From the NCBI RefSeq assembly GCF_004010955.1, contig NZ_CP025227.1, positions 2,480,001-2,544,000 of the forward strand: a stretch of DNA of 64,000 bases. The letters run 5' to 3'. The position numbers and the translations under genes were made by a program. Below the pieces are notes generated by a model. It had not been told where the DNA came from and did not search any database. It saw only the letters and a list, made by a program, of their open reading frames with translations. This document shows, piece after piece, positions 51,526-59,298 of the stretch (position 1 is its first letter; every line of letters begins with the position of its first letter). The DNA is from Actinomyces wuliandei. Lineage in GTDB: Bacteria; Actinomycetota; Actinomycetes; Actinomycetales; Actinomycetaceae.

Positions 51526-52743
51526 GTGTACCTGCTGCTGCTCGCCATTATCTACCTGGCCTTTGTCAGCCTCGGCCTGCCGGACTCGCTGGTGGGGTCC
51601 GGGTGGCCCGTCATGCACGAGGACCTTAGCGTCCCGCTCTCCTTCGCCGGGGGTGCCACCGTCATCATCTCGATCGGCACGATCGTCTCCTCCCTGGCCT
51701 CGGAGCGGCTGACCCGGCGCCTGGGCGCGGGCGTGGTGACGGCGGTAAGCGTGGCGGCCACGGCGGTGGCCCTGCTGGGCTTCTCCACCGCCACGCAGTT
51801 CTGGGTGCTGTGCCTGTGGGCCGTCCCCTACGGCCTGGGCGCAGGGGCAGTGGACGCGGCGCTCAACAACTACGTCGCGCTCCACTACAGCGCGCGGCAC
51901 ATGAACTGGCTGCACAGCTTCTGGGGCGTGGGGGCGTCGGTCAGCCCCTTCATTATGAGCCTGGCGCTGTCCACCGACGCGAGCTGGCCAGCCGCCTACC
52001 GCTCCATCGGCCTCCTTCAGGTAGGACTGGCCGTCGTGCTGGCTACCAGCCTGCCGCTGTGGCGGCGCGTCGCAGCAATGCCCTCTGGCCAGCTGACGGA
52101 GGAACCCACCGCCAGCGGCAGCACTGACAGCAGCACTGAGGGCAGCGACAGTACCGGCGGCCACGTCTCGCTGCTGACAACGCTGCGCATCCCCGGGGTC
52201 CCCTCCGTCCTGCTGGCCTTCTTCGCCTACTGCTCCTTCGAGCAGACAGCCATGCTGTGGGGCGCCACCTTCTTCGTCGCCGACCGCGGCTTCGAGGCCT
52301 CCTCGGCGGCGTCCTTCGGCGCCCTGTTCATCCTGGGGCTAACTGCGGGCCGATTCCTGTGCGGCTTCTTCGCCGACCGCGTCGGGGACCGGACGCTCAT
52401 CCGCAGGGGCCTCACGCTGGGAGCCGTGGGGGCCGCAGTGGTAGCCCTGCCGCTGGGCCCCGCCTCCTGTGCCGGGTTCGTCCTGGCTGGCGTGGGCGCG
52501 GCCCCGGTGTACCCAGCGATCATCCACTCCGCCCCGGCAAACTTCGGGCGCCACCGCTCCCAGGCGGTCATCGGCATCCAGATGGCTGCGGCCTACACGG
52601 GCGCCACGGTCATGCCCCCGATCTTCGGGATCCTCTCCGGCTGGACGGGCCTGTGGCTGCTGCCCGTCTACCTGCTGGCACTGGCCCTCCTGGGCCTGGT
52701 CATGAGCGAGAGGCTCAACCGTGTGACGCGGCCCCAGGGCTGA
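51526..52743 (+). CDS. MFS transporter
   Basis: A 405-residue, twelve-helix transporter. GTG 51526 is chosen with GAGAGG upstream; the longer in-frame form from 51406 adds 40 non-membrane residues. Typical are YLAFVSLGLPDSLVGSGWPVMHEDL, GAVDAALNNYVALHYSARHMNWLHSFWGVGAS and, after a Ser/Thr-rich central loop, the second half with FFADRVGDRTLIRRG. The conserved NNYV and HFFWG-like motifs resemble sugar or fosmidomycin-type MFS members. Substrate unknown. Confidence 0.88.
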   Translation: MYLLLLAIIYLAFVSLGLPDSLVGSGWPVMHEDLSVPLSFAGGATVIISIGTIVSSLASERLTRRLGAGVVTAVSVAATAVALLGFSTATQFWVLCLWAVPYGLGAGAVDAALNNYVALHYSARHMNWLHSFWGVGASVSPFIMSLALSTDASWPAAYRSIGLLQVGLAVVLATSLPLWRRVAAMPSGQLTEEPTASGSTDSSTEGSDSTGGHVSLLTTLRIPGVPSVLLAFFAYCSFEQTAMLWGATFFVADRGFEASSAASFGALFILGLTAGRFLCGFFADRVGDRTLIRRGLTLGAVGAAVVALPLGPASCAGFVLAGVGAAPVYPAIIHSAPANFGRHRSQAVIGIQMAAAYTGATVMPPIFGILSGWTGLWLLPVYLLALALLGLVMSERLNRVTRPQG

Positions 52744-52901
52744 CGCGTCCATCCTCTCAGGCTGGCCAGCCCGCACCACGGCACCCAGGTGACAAAAACG
52801 TCATAGGACACCATGGCACCGTGTTGCCTTATGAACTTTTCGTTGCCTGGAACCCCGATCGTGCCAGCGTGGCGCGCAGCAGCCGCCACACCACCCACAC
52901 A

Positions 52902-52944
52902 CCGATAAACTTATCAGCCACCCTGCGCTCCGATAAACTTATCA
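52902..52944. promoter_or_regulatory. Two identical operator-like repeats before the ATPase gene
   Basis: CCGATAAACTTATCA occurs twice (52902-52916 and 52930-52944), 28 bp apart. Each copy contains an inverted GATAA-N2-TTATC core (52904-52915, 52932-52943). The second ends 2 bp before an ATG, so a transcript starting here would be almost leaderless. Likely an autoregulatory site. Confidence 0.65.
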
Positions 52945-52946
52945 CC

Positions 52947-52974
52947 ATGAGGTCCCCGCTATGAGGTCCCCGCT
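52947..52974 (+). repeat. 14-bp tandem duplication creating a leader peptide start
   Basis: ATGAGGTCCCCGCT occurs twice in tandem (52947-52960, 52961-52974). The first copy reads ATG AGG TCC CCG CTA TGA, a five-residue leader (MRSPL) whose stop overlaps the ATG of the ATPase gene. Confidence 0.7.
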
Positions 52975-54190
52975 TGACTCGCCGTTCAGTCCCGGCTCCG
53001 ACACGGTGCCCCAGGTGTGGGCGGGCCGCACCACCCAGCTCAGCGACTGGCGCGACGTCCTGCGGCCACGCCGCGTGGCCGGCATCCACGAGCGGGGCCG
53101 CACGGTCCTCGGGGAGGCGGGCTCGGGCAAGTCCTCGCTCGTACGCCGGATCGCCCGCGAGGCTTCCGAGGCCGGGGACTGGGTGACGCCGCAACTACGC
53201 ATCCCCTCTGGCACAGACCCTCTCAAGAGGGTGGCTGCCGCGCTCCTGGACCTGGCCTCACAAGCAGGCCTGGCTGCCGCCCGGGAGCGGCGCGTCGCCA
53301 ACCTCCTGAGCAGGGTAGAGACAGTCGCCGCATCCGGCGTCTCGCTGTCCGTGCGCGCACAGGAGGGCCCGGAGCCCTACACCGCCCTGACCGATCTCCT
53401 GGTCGAGATCGGGCGCGTGGCGACCCGCCACCGCGACGTCATGGTAGTCATCCACATTGATGAGGTACAGAACATCACCGACGAGCACGCGCGGTCCCAG
53501 CTGCTCACCGCCCTGGGGGACGCGCTCACCTACGAGGAGACCGTCAGTGTGCCCGGCGGCTGGCAGGTGGAGCGCGGACTGCCGATGGCTGTCTACCTCA
53601 CGGGCCTAGCAGAGTTCGCGGACATGGCAGGTGCCCGTACGGGTGCCACCTTCGCGCGCCGCTTCCGCACCACCACCCTGGACGCCATTGACGACGACGC
53701 CCTCATGGCCGCGCTCCAGCCCTTCGTCACCGAAGGCTGGCCACTGGCCAGCGGGAGAGGCGGTACCGAGAGGGTGCACATGGAGCCCGCCGCGCAGCGC
53801 GCCGTCGTCGAGCTGGCCTGCGGGGAGCCCTTCCTCTTCCAGCTCGCCGGGGAGCGCGCCTGGTACGCGGGCACCGACAGCCTCATCACCGCCACCCACG
53901 TGCGGACCGGGTGGCGCGACGCCGCACCCGAGGCCGAGGCACACGTACGGCGCATCCTGGACCGCCTCCCCGAGCGAGAGAGGCACTTCATCGAGACCAT
54001 GGCCGAACTCGCGCCGCAGGAGCGCAGCCTGACCACCATCGCCCAGGCCATGGGCTACCGGCGGGCCTCCGATGCCGGCCCCACAGCGCAGCGCCTGGAC
54101 CTCACCCGAGGGATCATCCGGCGAGGCAGGCACTACCGCTTCCACCACCGCGCTATCGAGGCCTACCTCACCTCGTCGTGGCCCTGGTAG
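52961..54190 (+). CDS. ORC1/Cdc6-like AAA-type ATPase with C-terminal winged helix
   Basis: A 409-residue STAND/Orc-like ATPase. Walker A is LGEAGSGKSSLVRRIAREA, Walker B VVIHIDEVQNI. A sensor-like segment PMAVYLTGLAEFADMAGARTGATFARRF follows, with an Arg-rich arm (FARRFRTTTL). The C-terminal 110 residues hold a winged-helix-like fold (LPERERHFIETMAELAPQER, then RGIIRRGRHYRFHHRAIEAYL). Preceded by two GATAA-N2-TTATC sites. Such stand-alone ATPases occur with mobile or defence genes; the function here is unknown. Confidence 0.75.
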   Translation: MRSPLDSPFSPGSDTVPQVWAGRTTQLSDWRDVLRPRRVAGIHERGRTVLGEAGSGKSSLVRRIAREASEAGDWVTPQLRIPSGTDPLKRVAAALLDLASQAGLAAARERRVANLLSRVETVAASGVSLSVRAQEGPEPYTALTDLLVEIGRVATRHRDVMVVIHIDEVQNITDEHARSQLLTALGDALTYEETVSVPGGWQVERGLPMAVYLTGLAEFADMAGARTGATFARRFRTTTLDAIDDDALMAALQPFVTEGWPLASGRGGTERVHMEPAAQRAVVELACGEPFLFQLAGERAWYAGTDSLITATHVRTGWRDAAPEAEAHVRRILDRLPERERHFIETMAELAPQERSLTTIAQAMGYRRASDAGPTAQRLDLTRGIIRRGRHYRFHHRAIEAYLTSSWPW

Positions 54191-54240
54191 CGCACTGACT
54201 GGGCGGCGGCGAGGCGGGCCATCATCGCTCCGAACTATCC

Positions 54241-54269
54241 TTGACCGGGCCACCCAGAAGGCCTAATGT
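54241..54269 (+). promoter_or_regulatory. Promoter of the second Phd antitoxin
   Basis: TTGACC (54241-54246) and TAATGT (54264-54269) are 17 bp apart, 39 bp upstream of the antitoxin ATG. GGTACC and TGCA-N6-TGCA motifs just downstream may be operator sites. Confidence 0.45.
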
Positions 54270-54308
54270 AAGTAGGTACCTGCATATTCTTGCACGGGAG
54301 GTGGTCGA

Positions 54309-54548
54309 ATGGTGACGATGACCACACGCGAGTTTAACCGTAACGTCAGTGCCGCCAAGCGTGAGGCCGCCCACGGCCCTGTCATCATCACTGACCGCGG
54401 TGAGCCAGCATACGTCCTCCTGTCCGTCGCGCAGTACCACCGTCTCAGCGAGACCGGTACGTCACTGGTTGAGCGGCTGAGCATGAAAGAGGACTCTGGC
54501 ATCGACATGACCCCAGTGCAGATCAACCTAGCAGTTCCCGAACTGTGA
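54309..54548 (+). CDS. Phd/YefM-type antitoxin
   Basis: A 79-residue antitoxin with the family fold MTTREFNRNVSAAKREAAHGPVIITDRGEPAYVLLSVAQYHRL. GGGAGG lies upstream. Its stop overlaps the toxin start (GTGA at 54545-54548). The toxin is interrupted by the IS copy, so the antitoxin is now effectively alone. Confidence 0.9.
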   Translation: MVTMTTREFNRNVSAAKREAAHGPVIITDRGEPAYVLLSVAQYHRLSETGTSLVERLSMKEDSGIDMTPVQINLAVPEL

Positions 54549-54606
54549 GCCACCTGCTGGACACCAACGTCGTTAGCGAACTTCGCAAGCCGTCGCGACG
54601 GGCTGG

Positions 54607-55785
54607 CCTTGTTGTTTCGTGGGTGGGGTTGTTGGGGTGGGGTTGGTTGTGGCGTGTGGGTGTGGCGGGGTGGGGCGTGTGGTCGCGGTGGGTGGGCCTT
54701 GCCTGCCGACGGGTCCTTCCTGGGGGTCGTGGGTGGGTGGTGGTTTGCTGGTGCTGTGGGTCGGCGTGCGCGCAGGGTGGTGATCGCTGGGGTCAGCAGG
54801 TCGGCGAAGGGGGCTGGGGGTCTTGCAGCGGGTGGTGGCGCGCCGCGCGCGGCGCACGATGACACGCGTGGCCCTGGGCCACCCGCCCACGTCGACCAGG
54901 TCCGTCAGCCCTGCCACGTCCGCCGCCTCGCGGGAGCCGCGTCGACGCCGCAGGCAGGGGTCCAGGCCTGGGCGGGGACCAGCCTGCAGGCCCGCGACAT
55001 GTCACTGGGCAGGGTGAGTCCGACGCTGCAGGACACCCCTCTGCGCTCCAGGGCGGCCAAGGTGGCCTTGGTCCCACCAGCAGCGTCGGTGCGCACGAGC
55101 ACCTTGCGTCCGGGCCCGGGACCCAGGCCCACACGGGCCAGCACCACGGCGATGACAGCCTCATGGTCGGCGGCGGTGTCCGACCCCGCGCTCGCGGGCC
55201 GCAGCATGACCGCGGCGTTCTCGCCAGCACCTTGGGGACCGTGGTCGGTCCACGCGGTCAAGGGACGGAGCCCAAAGCCCCTTCCTGCCCTTCTTGAAGG
55301 TCGGTGCCACCCCCCTCCTTCATTGTCAGGGTGGGCGGTGACCAAGGTGGCGCCGGTATCAGTGACCAGCGGCCGCTGGGCGCTGACAGCGGCCGTCAGC
55401 GCCCACGCTCCGGCCAGGGTCCAGCCCGCGCGGCGCGCCCTGGCCAGGACCACCGCGCGCTCAACCACCAGCGACAGCGCCAGGTCGAGGACGACCTTGA
55501 CCGGGTCATGGCGCGCCAGCAGCCTGGACCACGGCGCCAGAACCTGTGACAGCAGCACGTCCAGCCCACGGGCGCGCACCGTCTCGGCCAGCAGCACTCC
55601 ACCACCATGAGCAAGCACGTTGACCCAGCCGGTCCCGACACCCACCAACAAGCACAACCCTGCTGCAGTCCCCACCTCGAAGCTGTCCCCCCCCTGAAAC
55701 ACGACAGACCCCAACAACCCACACCACTCCAGACGAAACGACACCTTCACCCCCGCCTCAGCCCCTCAACCACAAAACCCCGAGG
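54607..55785 (-). mobile_element. Defective IS1380-family element, copy 2 (inside a PIN toxin gene)
   Basis: 1179 bp, matching copy 1 at 12340-13527 base for base except a 9-bp unit missing at the G-rich left end and a few substitutions (for example in the transposase, Gly for Arg at residue 21 and Val for Ala at residue 237). Ends CCTTG and CGAGG form imperfect inverted repeats. It lies in the 5' part of a vapC-like gene, with CTG on both flanks. Confidence 0.88.
54905..55750 (-). pseudogene. IS1380-like transposase remnant, copy 2
   Basis: Same 281-residue frame as in copy 1, with the same internal deletion between DLALSLV and the GATLVTAH block and the same frameshifted C-terminal part (AGLTDLVDVGGWPRATRVI in another frame). 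Because both copies share these lesions, the defects predate the duplication. Confidence 0.75.
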
Positions 55786-56275
55786 CTGACGCGCGTGTAC
55801 GAGCATGGGTTGCCGCCCGTCGGCCCTCAGACCTGTTCCTGTCGGCAATCACTGTCCTGGAGATTGAGGTCGGAATCGCGAGGTTGGGAAGACGAGACCG
55901 GGCACAAGCTGCGCGCCTACAAACGTGGCTCGACGAGGAGCTCTTGGACGTCTTCACAGGCAGGATTCTACCCGTGGACATACTAGTTGCTCGTCGTGCC
56001 GCCCGTCTGCACGTCCCCGACCCTCGCCCAGAACGCGATGTGCTCATTGCTGCAACTGCCGCAGTCCATGGCCTGACCGTGGCCACCCGCAATATCAAGG
56101 ACTTTGAGCCCCTGGGTGTCGCCGTCGTCAGTCCTTGGTGGCCGTAGTCGCGAAAGCGGCGTAGAGTTGAGACTGGCAGGACAGCACGCGACTACTCCTG
56201 AACGTGCCAGCCAGGACGCAGGCGACGACTCCGGCGCGCCTGGGGCCGCTCCAGTCACGGCTGCCCCTGCCGAGG

Positions 56276-56817
56276 CTACCTCGCCTTGATCCTGCCCGCC
56301 AGGGCGTGCAGAGCCGCCAGGTTGAGCAGCAGCACGGCGCCAGCCAGCAGCGTCCACAGCACCAAGGGTACGGGACTGACCTGCCCGGCAGCCGTGACGA
56401 CGACCAGCACCACCGACGGCAGCAGCAGCGCCACCGCAGTGCGGCTCCCCGGCGCCCAGCCAGGGAGCCGGGTCACCTCGAGCGCGTGCGGGACCAGATG
56501 AAGAGTAAAGGCTATATACGGTGCCAGGACGACCTCGACAGAGCCGGTGGCGACCCCGGCCCCATGATCAGGCTCACCAGCACGAGCTCCTCGCCAATCA
56601 TCAGCGCGAGGGTCTCCGTCGAGGGGTAGGCCCGATCGCCACCGGCGACAAACATCTCACCGGCAAACCTGCTGTCATTCCTGCACCGCTCAATATAAGG
56701 CCGGACGCAGGCTATCTCCTCAAGCTCGTGAACCATGAACAAGACGATGCCGACAAAGGCGAGGGTACCGGGCGAGACCACGCCGCTGAAGGTACTACCC
56801 ACCTGTGGCCGGAGCAC
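56276..56817 (-). pseudogene. HXXEE-domain membrane protein, frameshifted
   Basis: The first part (GTG 56817) reads LAFVGIVLFMVHELEEIACVRPYIE, with the family HxxEE motif, then LALMIGEELVLVSLIMG. It runs into a stop after ALSRSSWHRI. One base more in the G-run near 56556 would continue as VLAPYIAFTLHLVPHALEVTRLPGW and a further hydrophobic segment ending HALAGRIKAR. That would complete the typical HELEE / EE / FxxHxxxH arrangement of HXXEE proteins. Function of the family is unknown. Confidence 0.75.
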
Positions 56818-56956
56818 CCTGCGCCACCCACCCCGTCAGGACGAGGAAGCCACAGTGGGCGGGAAGGGGCAGGCGCGACGACTGCGGCTGGCGTCCCGGC
56901 CCCACCCACCGGCCGCCCGCAGGTTCACGGCAGCCGTGCCGCTACCAGCCTGGCAC

Positions 56957-57477
56957 TCACAGCTCCCTGAAGTACCTGGCCACCGGCCAGCGCGTGTAGC
57001 CCACCGCCTCGTAGGCGGCCCGCGCCGGGGTGTGGCCCGAGTCCCCGCCAGTCTCCACCATGACCATGCGCATGCCCGCCTCACGGGCGCGACTGTGCGC
57101 GCGCTCCATCAGCACCCGCCCGACTCCCTGGCACTGGTAGGCCGGATCAACGCAGAGGATGTGGACCTCCCCCATGGAGTCCTCCGGGTGGATACGGGTG
57201 CACACCCACCCCACGAGCTCCCCACCCACCCTGGCGACGTCGCAGCTGCCCGCCTCCTGGTCGAGGACCTGGGCCAGGTCCGAGCGCTGGCGCGCCTCCC
57301 AGCCCTGGGGATAGAAGTTCCCGTAGACAAACCGGGGCACGACCCCGGTGGCGATGTCCCCGCTCATGGCCTCAAAACAGGCGCCCACGCGCGGATCGAC
57401 AGGTCAAGGAGCTGGTCGCGGACGATTGGATCATAAGGGGAGATCTGGACAGCACCACCAGCATCAGCAGAAGTCAC
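56957..57477 (-). pseudogene. GNAT acetyltransferase, frameshifted near the N-terminus
   Basis: GTG 57477 reads VTSADAGGAVQISPYDPIVRD then LSIRAWAPV and stops; one T more in the T4 run near 57372 continues as FEAMSGDIATGVVPRFVYGN. The acetyl-CoA-binding block is intact: VHILCVDPAYQCQGVGRVLMERA, then TGGDSGHTPARAAYEAVGYTRWPVARYF. As sequenced, a shorter protein could still start inside the gene (GTG 57388) with most of the fold. Confidence 0.8.
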
Positions 57478-57685
57478 GACCAGGACTCTAGCATCCGCGC
57501 CGCTGGGGGGAAGAAGGTGGTCGGCCCCCAGCAGCCACACCACCCGACAAACCACCCCACTGCATCACCACCTCGCCCAGGAGCCGCAGCGCGGAAACCG
57601 CCGCACCGCACGTGTAGGGGACCACGTAGGGGACAATGGGCTCGTCTCATGACACAGCACGACGAAGCACGGTGAGAGGGACGGC

Positions 57686-58207
57686 ATGATTGAGACTCTC
57701 AGGGCGCGGTTCGAGGCGCACCCGCACAGGCACAAGGGCCTCTCCTGGGAGGACGTCGCCGCGCGCCTGACCGAGCACCCTGAGGCGCTGAGGGCGCTCC
57801 GAGGCATGGAGGACACGGGAGGCGAGCCCGACGTCGTCGGCTACGACGCCAAGGCGGACGCCTTCCTCTTCTACGACTGCGCAGCCGAGACGCCTGCGGG
57901 CCGCCGCAGCCTGTGCCTCGACGACGAAGCGCTGCGCTCGCGCAGGAGGAACCCGCCGCAGGGCAGCGCTGTGGGCCAGGCTGCCTCAATGGGCGTCGAG
58001 CTCATGGGCGAGACGGAGTACCGCAGCCTCCAGAGCCTCGGGGAGTTCGACCTGAAGACCTCGTCGTGGCTGGCCACCCCGGCAGACGTGCGCGCCCTGG
58101 GCGGGGCACTGTTCGGGGACCGACGCTTCGGCCGGGTCTTCGTCTACCACAACGGTGCGGAGTCCTACTACGGGGCGCGCGGCTGGCGCGGCGTCCTGCG
58201 GGTGTAG
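57686..58207 (+). CDS. DUF4256 family protein
   Basis: A 173-residue cytoplasmic protein matching DUF4256 along its whole length: GEPDVVGYDAKADAFLFYDC, CAAETPAGRRSLCLDDEALRSR, GVELMGETEYRSLQSLGEFDL, KTSSWLATPADVRALGGALFGDRRFG and VFVYHNGAESYYGARGWRG. Function unknown. A stand-alone gene with AGAGGGACGG upstream. Confidence 0.92.
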   Translation: MIETLRARFEAHPHRHKGLSWEDVAARLTEHPEALRALRGMEDTGGEPDVVGYDAKADAFLFYDCAAETPAGRRSLCLDDEALRSRRRNPPQGSAVGQAASMGVELMGETEYRSLQSLGEFDLKTSSWLATPADVRALGGALFGDRRFGRVFVYHNGAESYYGARGWRGVLRV

Positions 58208-58336
58208 CGAGGGTGGCGGCGGGGCGCCAAGCGTCCACCTATGCCTGAAGTGATCCAAGCGGACCGAGGTAGAGACGACACTGGTATGCTCGCCCGACCC
58301 CTGGACTTCCGAACACGTTCCGAACACCATGGAGGC

Positions 58337-58792
58337 ATGACCGGCGCGGCAGATGCTCCCACGCGTACCCGGCGCTCCTCGGACCTGAGCAGGTACTCTG
58401 CCGAGGCCGAGGACCACCCCGTCACGGTAACCCGTCGTGACGGTGAGGCGCTGGTTCTCATGTCGCAGCGCGAGGCCGAGGGCCGCGCACGACTGCTGGA
58501 CCTCGCCGCACGGCTGATCACGGTGGCCCTGGAGGACACGGGCACGCTCGTCGAGCGCATGAGCCGGGCCTTCCCGTGGATGCTTGCACTGTCGCCGACA
58601 GACCGCGAGACCTGCACGCAGGACCTGGTCGATGCCGCGCGAGCCTCGTTCTCCACCAACCAGCCGCACCTGGCAGTCTCTGAGCTGACCTCGTGGAAGG
58701 AGACCGCCGCAGCCGTTGCTGCGGGCCTGGGCCGCACTGACGTGGAGTGGCTGGATGAGGGCAGCGGGCTCGAGCCCGTCGAGCGCCCCTGA
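58337..58792 (+). CDS. Phd-like antitoxin of a RelE/ParE-type pair
   Basis: A 151-residue protein from ATG 58337 with GGAGG just upstream. The N-terminal half TRRSSDLSRYSAEAEDHPVTVTRRDGEALVLMSQREAE is the Phd/YefM fold. The longer helical C-terminal part (about 100 residues) is typical of actinobacterial antitoxins paired with short ParE-like toxins. Its stop overlaps the next gene (CTGA). Confidence 0.85.
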   Translation: MTGAADAPTRTRRSSDLSRYSAEAEDHPVTVTRRDGEALVLMSQREAEGRARLLDLAARLITVALEDTGTLVERMSRAFPWMLALSPTDRETCTQDLVDAARASFSTNQPHLAVSELTSWKETAAAVAAGLGRTDVEWLDEGSGLEPVERP

Positions 58793-59145
58793 TCGCGACC
58801 GCAGCCAGGAAGGGCGAGCCGGTCCCCCGACCTCCAAAAAAGGCCGAGTACGAGCTCCGCTTCGCCACCGCAGAGGCTCGAAAGGGTTGGCAGGACCTCG
58901 TTGCGACCATCCGCAACCCGATGACCGAGACCTGGGACTTCCTCACGCGCACCCCTCTGACCACGACCCAGACCAGCTACCGGCTCAAAGGCGAACTCGG
59001 GGTGATCTATCGCGGCGGGGCCGCCTACGAGCGCTGGCAGCACAAGCCGACGGCGAAGGGCGCCGCTCGGATCTGGTACTACGTCGACGGACGCACGGTC
59101 TACCTCGAGCAGGTACACACAAGTCATCCAAACGAGACGAAGTAG
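58789..59145 (+). CDS. RelE/ParE-like toxin, probable CTG start
   Basis: A 118-residue protein starting best at CTG 58789, which overlaps the antitoxin stop as CTGA. There is no ATG, GTG or TTG in frame between the previous in-frame stop and 58921. The text LIATAARKGEPVPRPPKKAE, YELRFATAEARKGWQDLVAT, WDFLTRTPLTTTQTSYRLKG, ELGVIYRGGAAYERWQHKPT and ARIWYYVDGRTVYLEQVHTSHPNETK matches the actinobacterial RelE-type toxin family from its usual N-terminus. Starting at ATG 58921 would remove the first strand and helix. Confidence 0.8.
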   Translation: MIATAARKGEPVPRPPKKAEYELRFATAEARKGWQDLVATIRNPMTETWDFLTRTPLTTTQTSYRLKGELGVIYRGGAAYERWQHKPTAKGAARIWYYVDGRTVYLEQVHTSHPNETK

Positions 59146-59298
59146 CCAACAAAGAAGCCACGCGACGGATCAGCCGCGTCTTCCTACTGGACCCGTAGTG
59201 GAACCCGCAGACCGAGGAGCGGCGGCCTACCGCACCCACCACATCGGCCAGGGCAAGCCGGTCATATCTATGACCGGCGCAAACAACTATACTCTGGG

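Larger units (their letters stand above)
54545..56147 (+). pseudogene. VapC-like PIN toxin interrupted by the IS element
   Basis: GTG 54545 reads VSHLLDTNVVSELRKPSRRA (first Asp of the PIN fold) and then enters the IS at 54607. After the IS, at 55786, the same reading continues as ADARVRAWVAARRPSDLFLS, AITVLEIEVGIARLGRRD, RDVLIAATAAVHGLTVATRN and KDFEPLGVAVVSPWWP to the TAG at 56147. Joining the parts restores a complete PIN protein of about 140 residues. The trinucleotide CTG flanks both IS ends. Confidence 0.92.
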
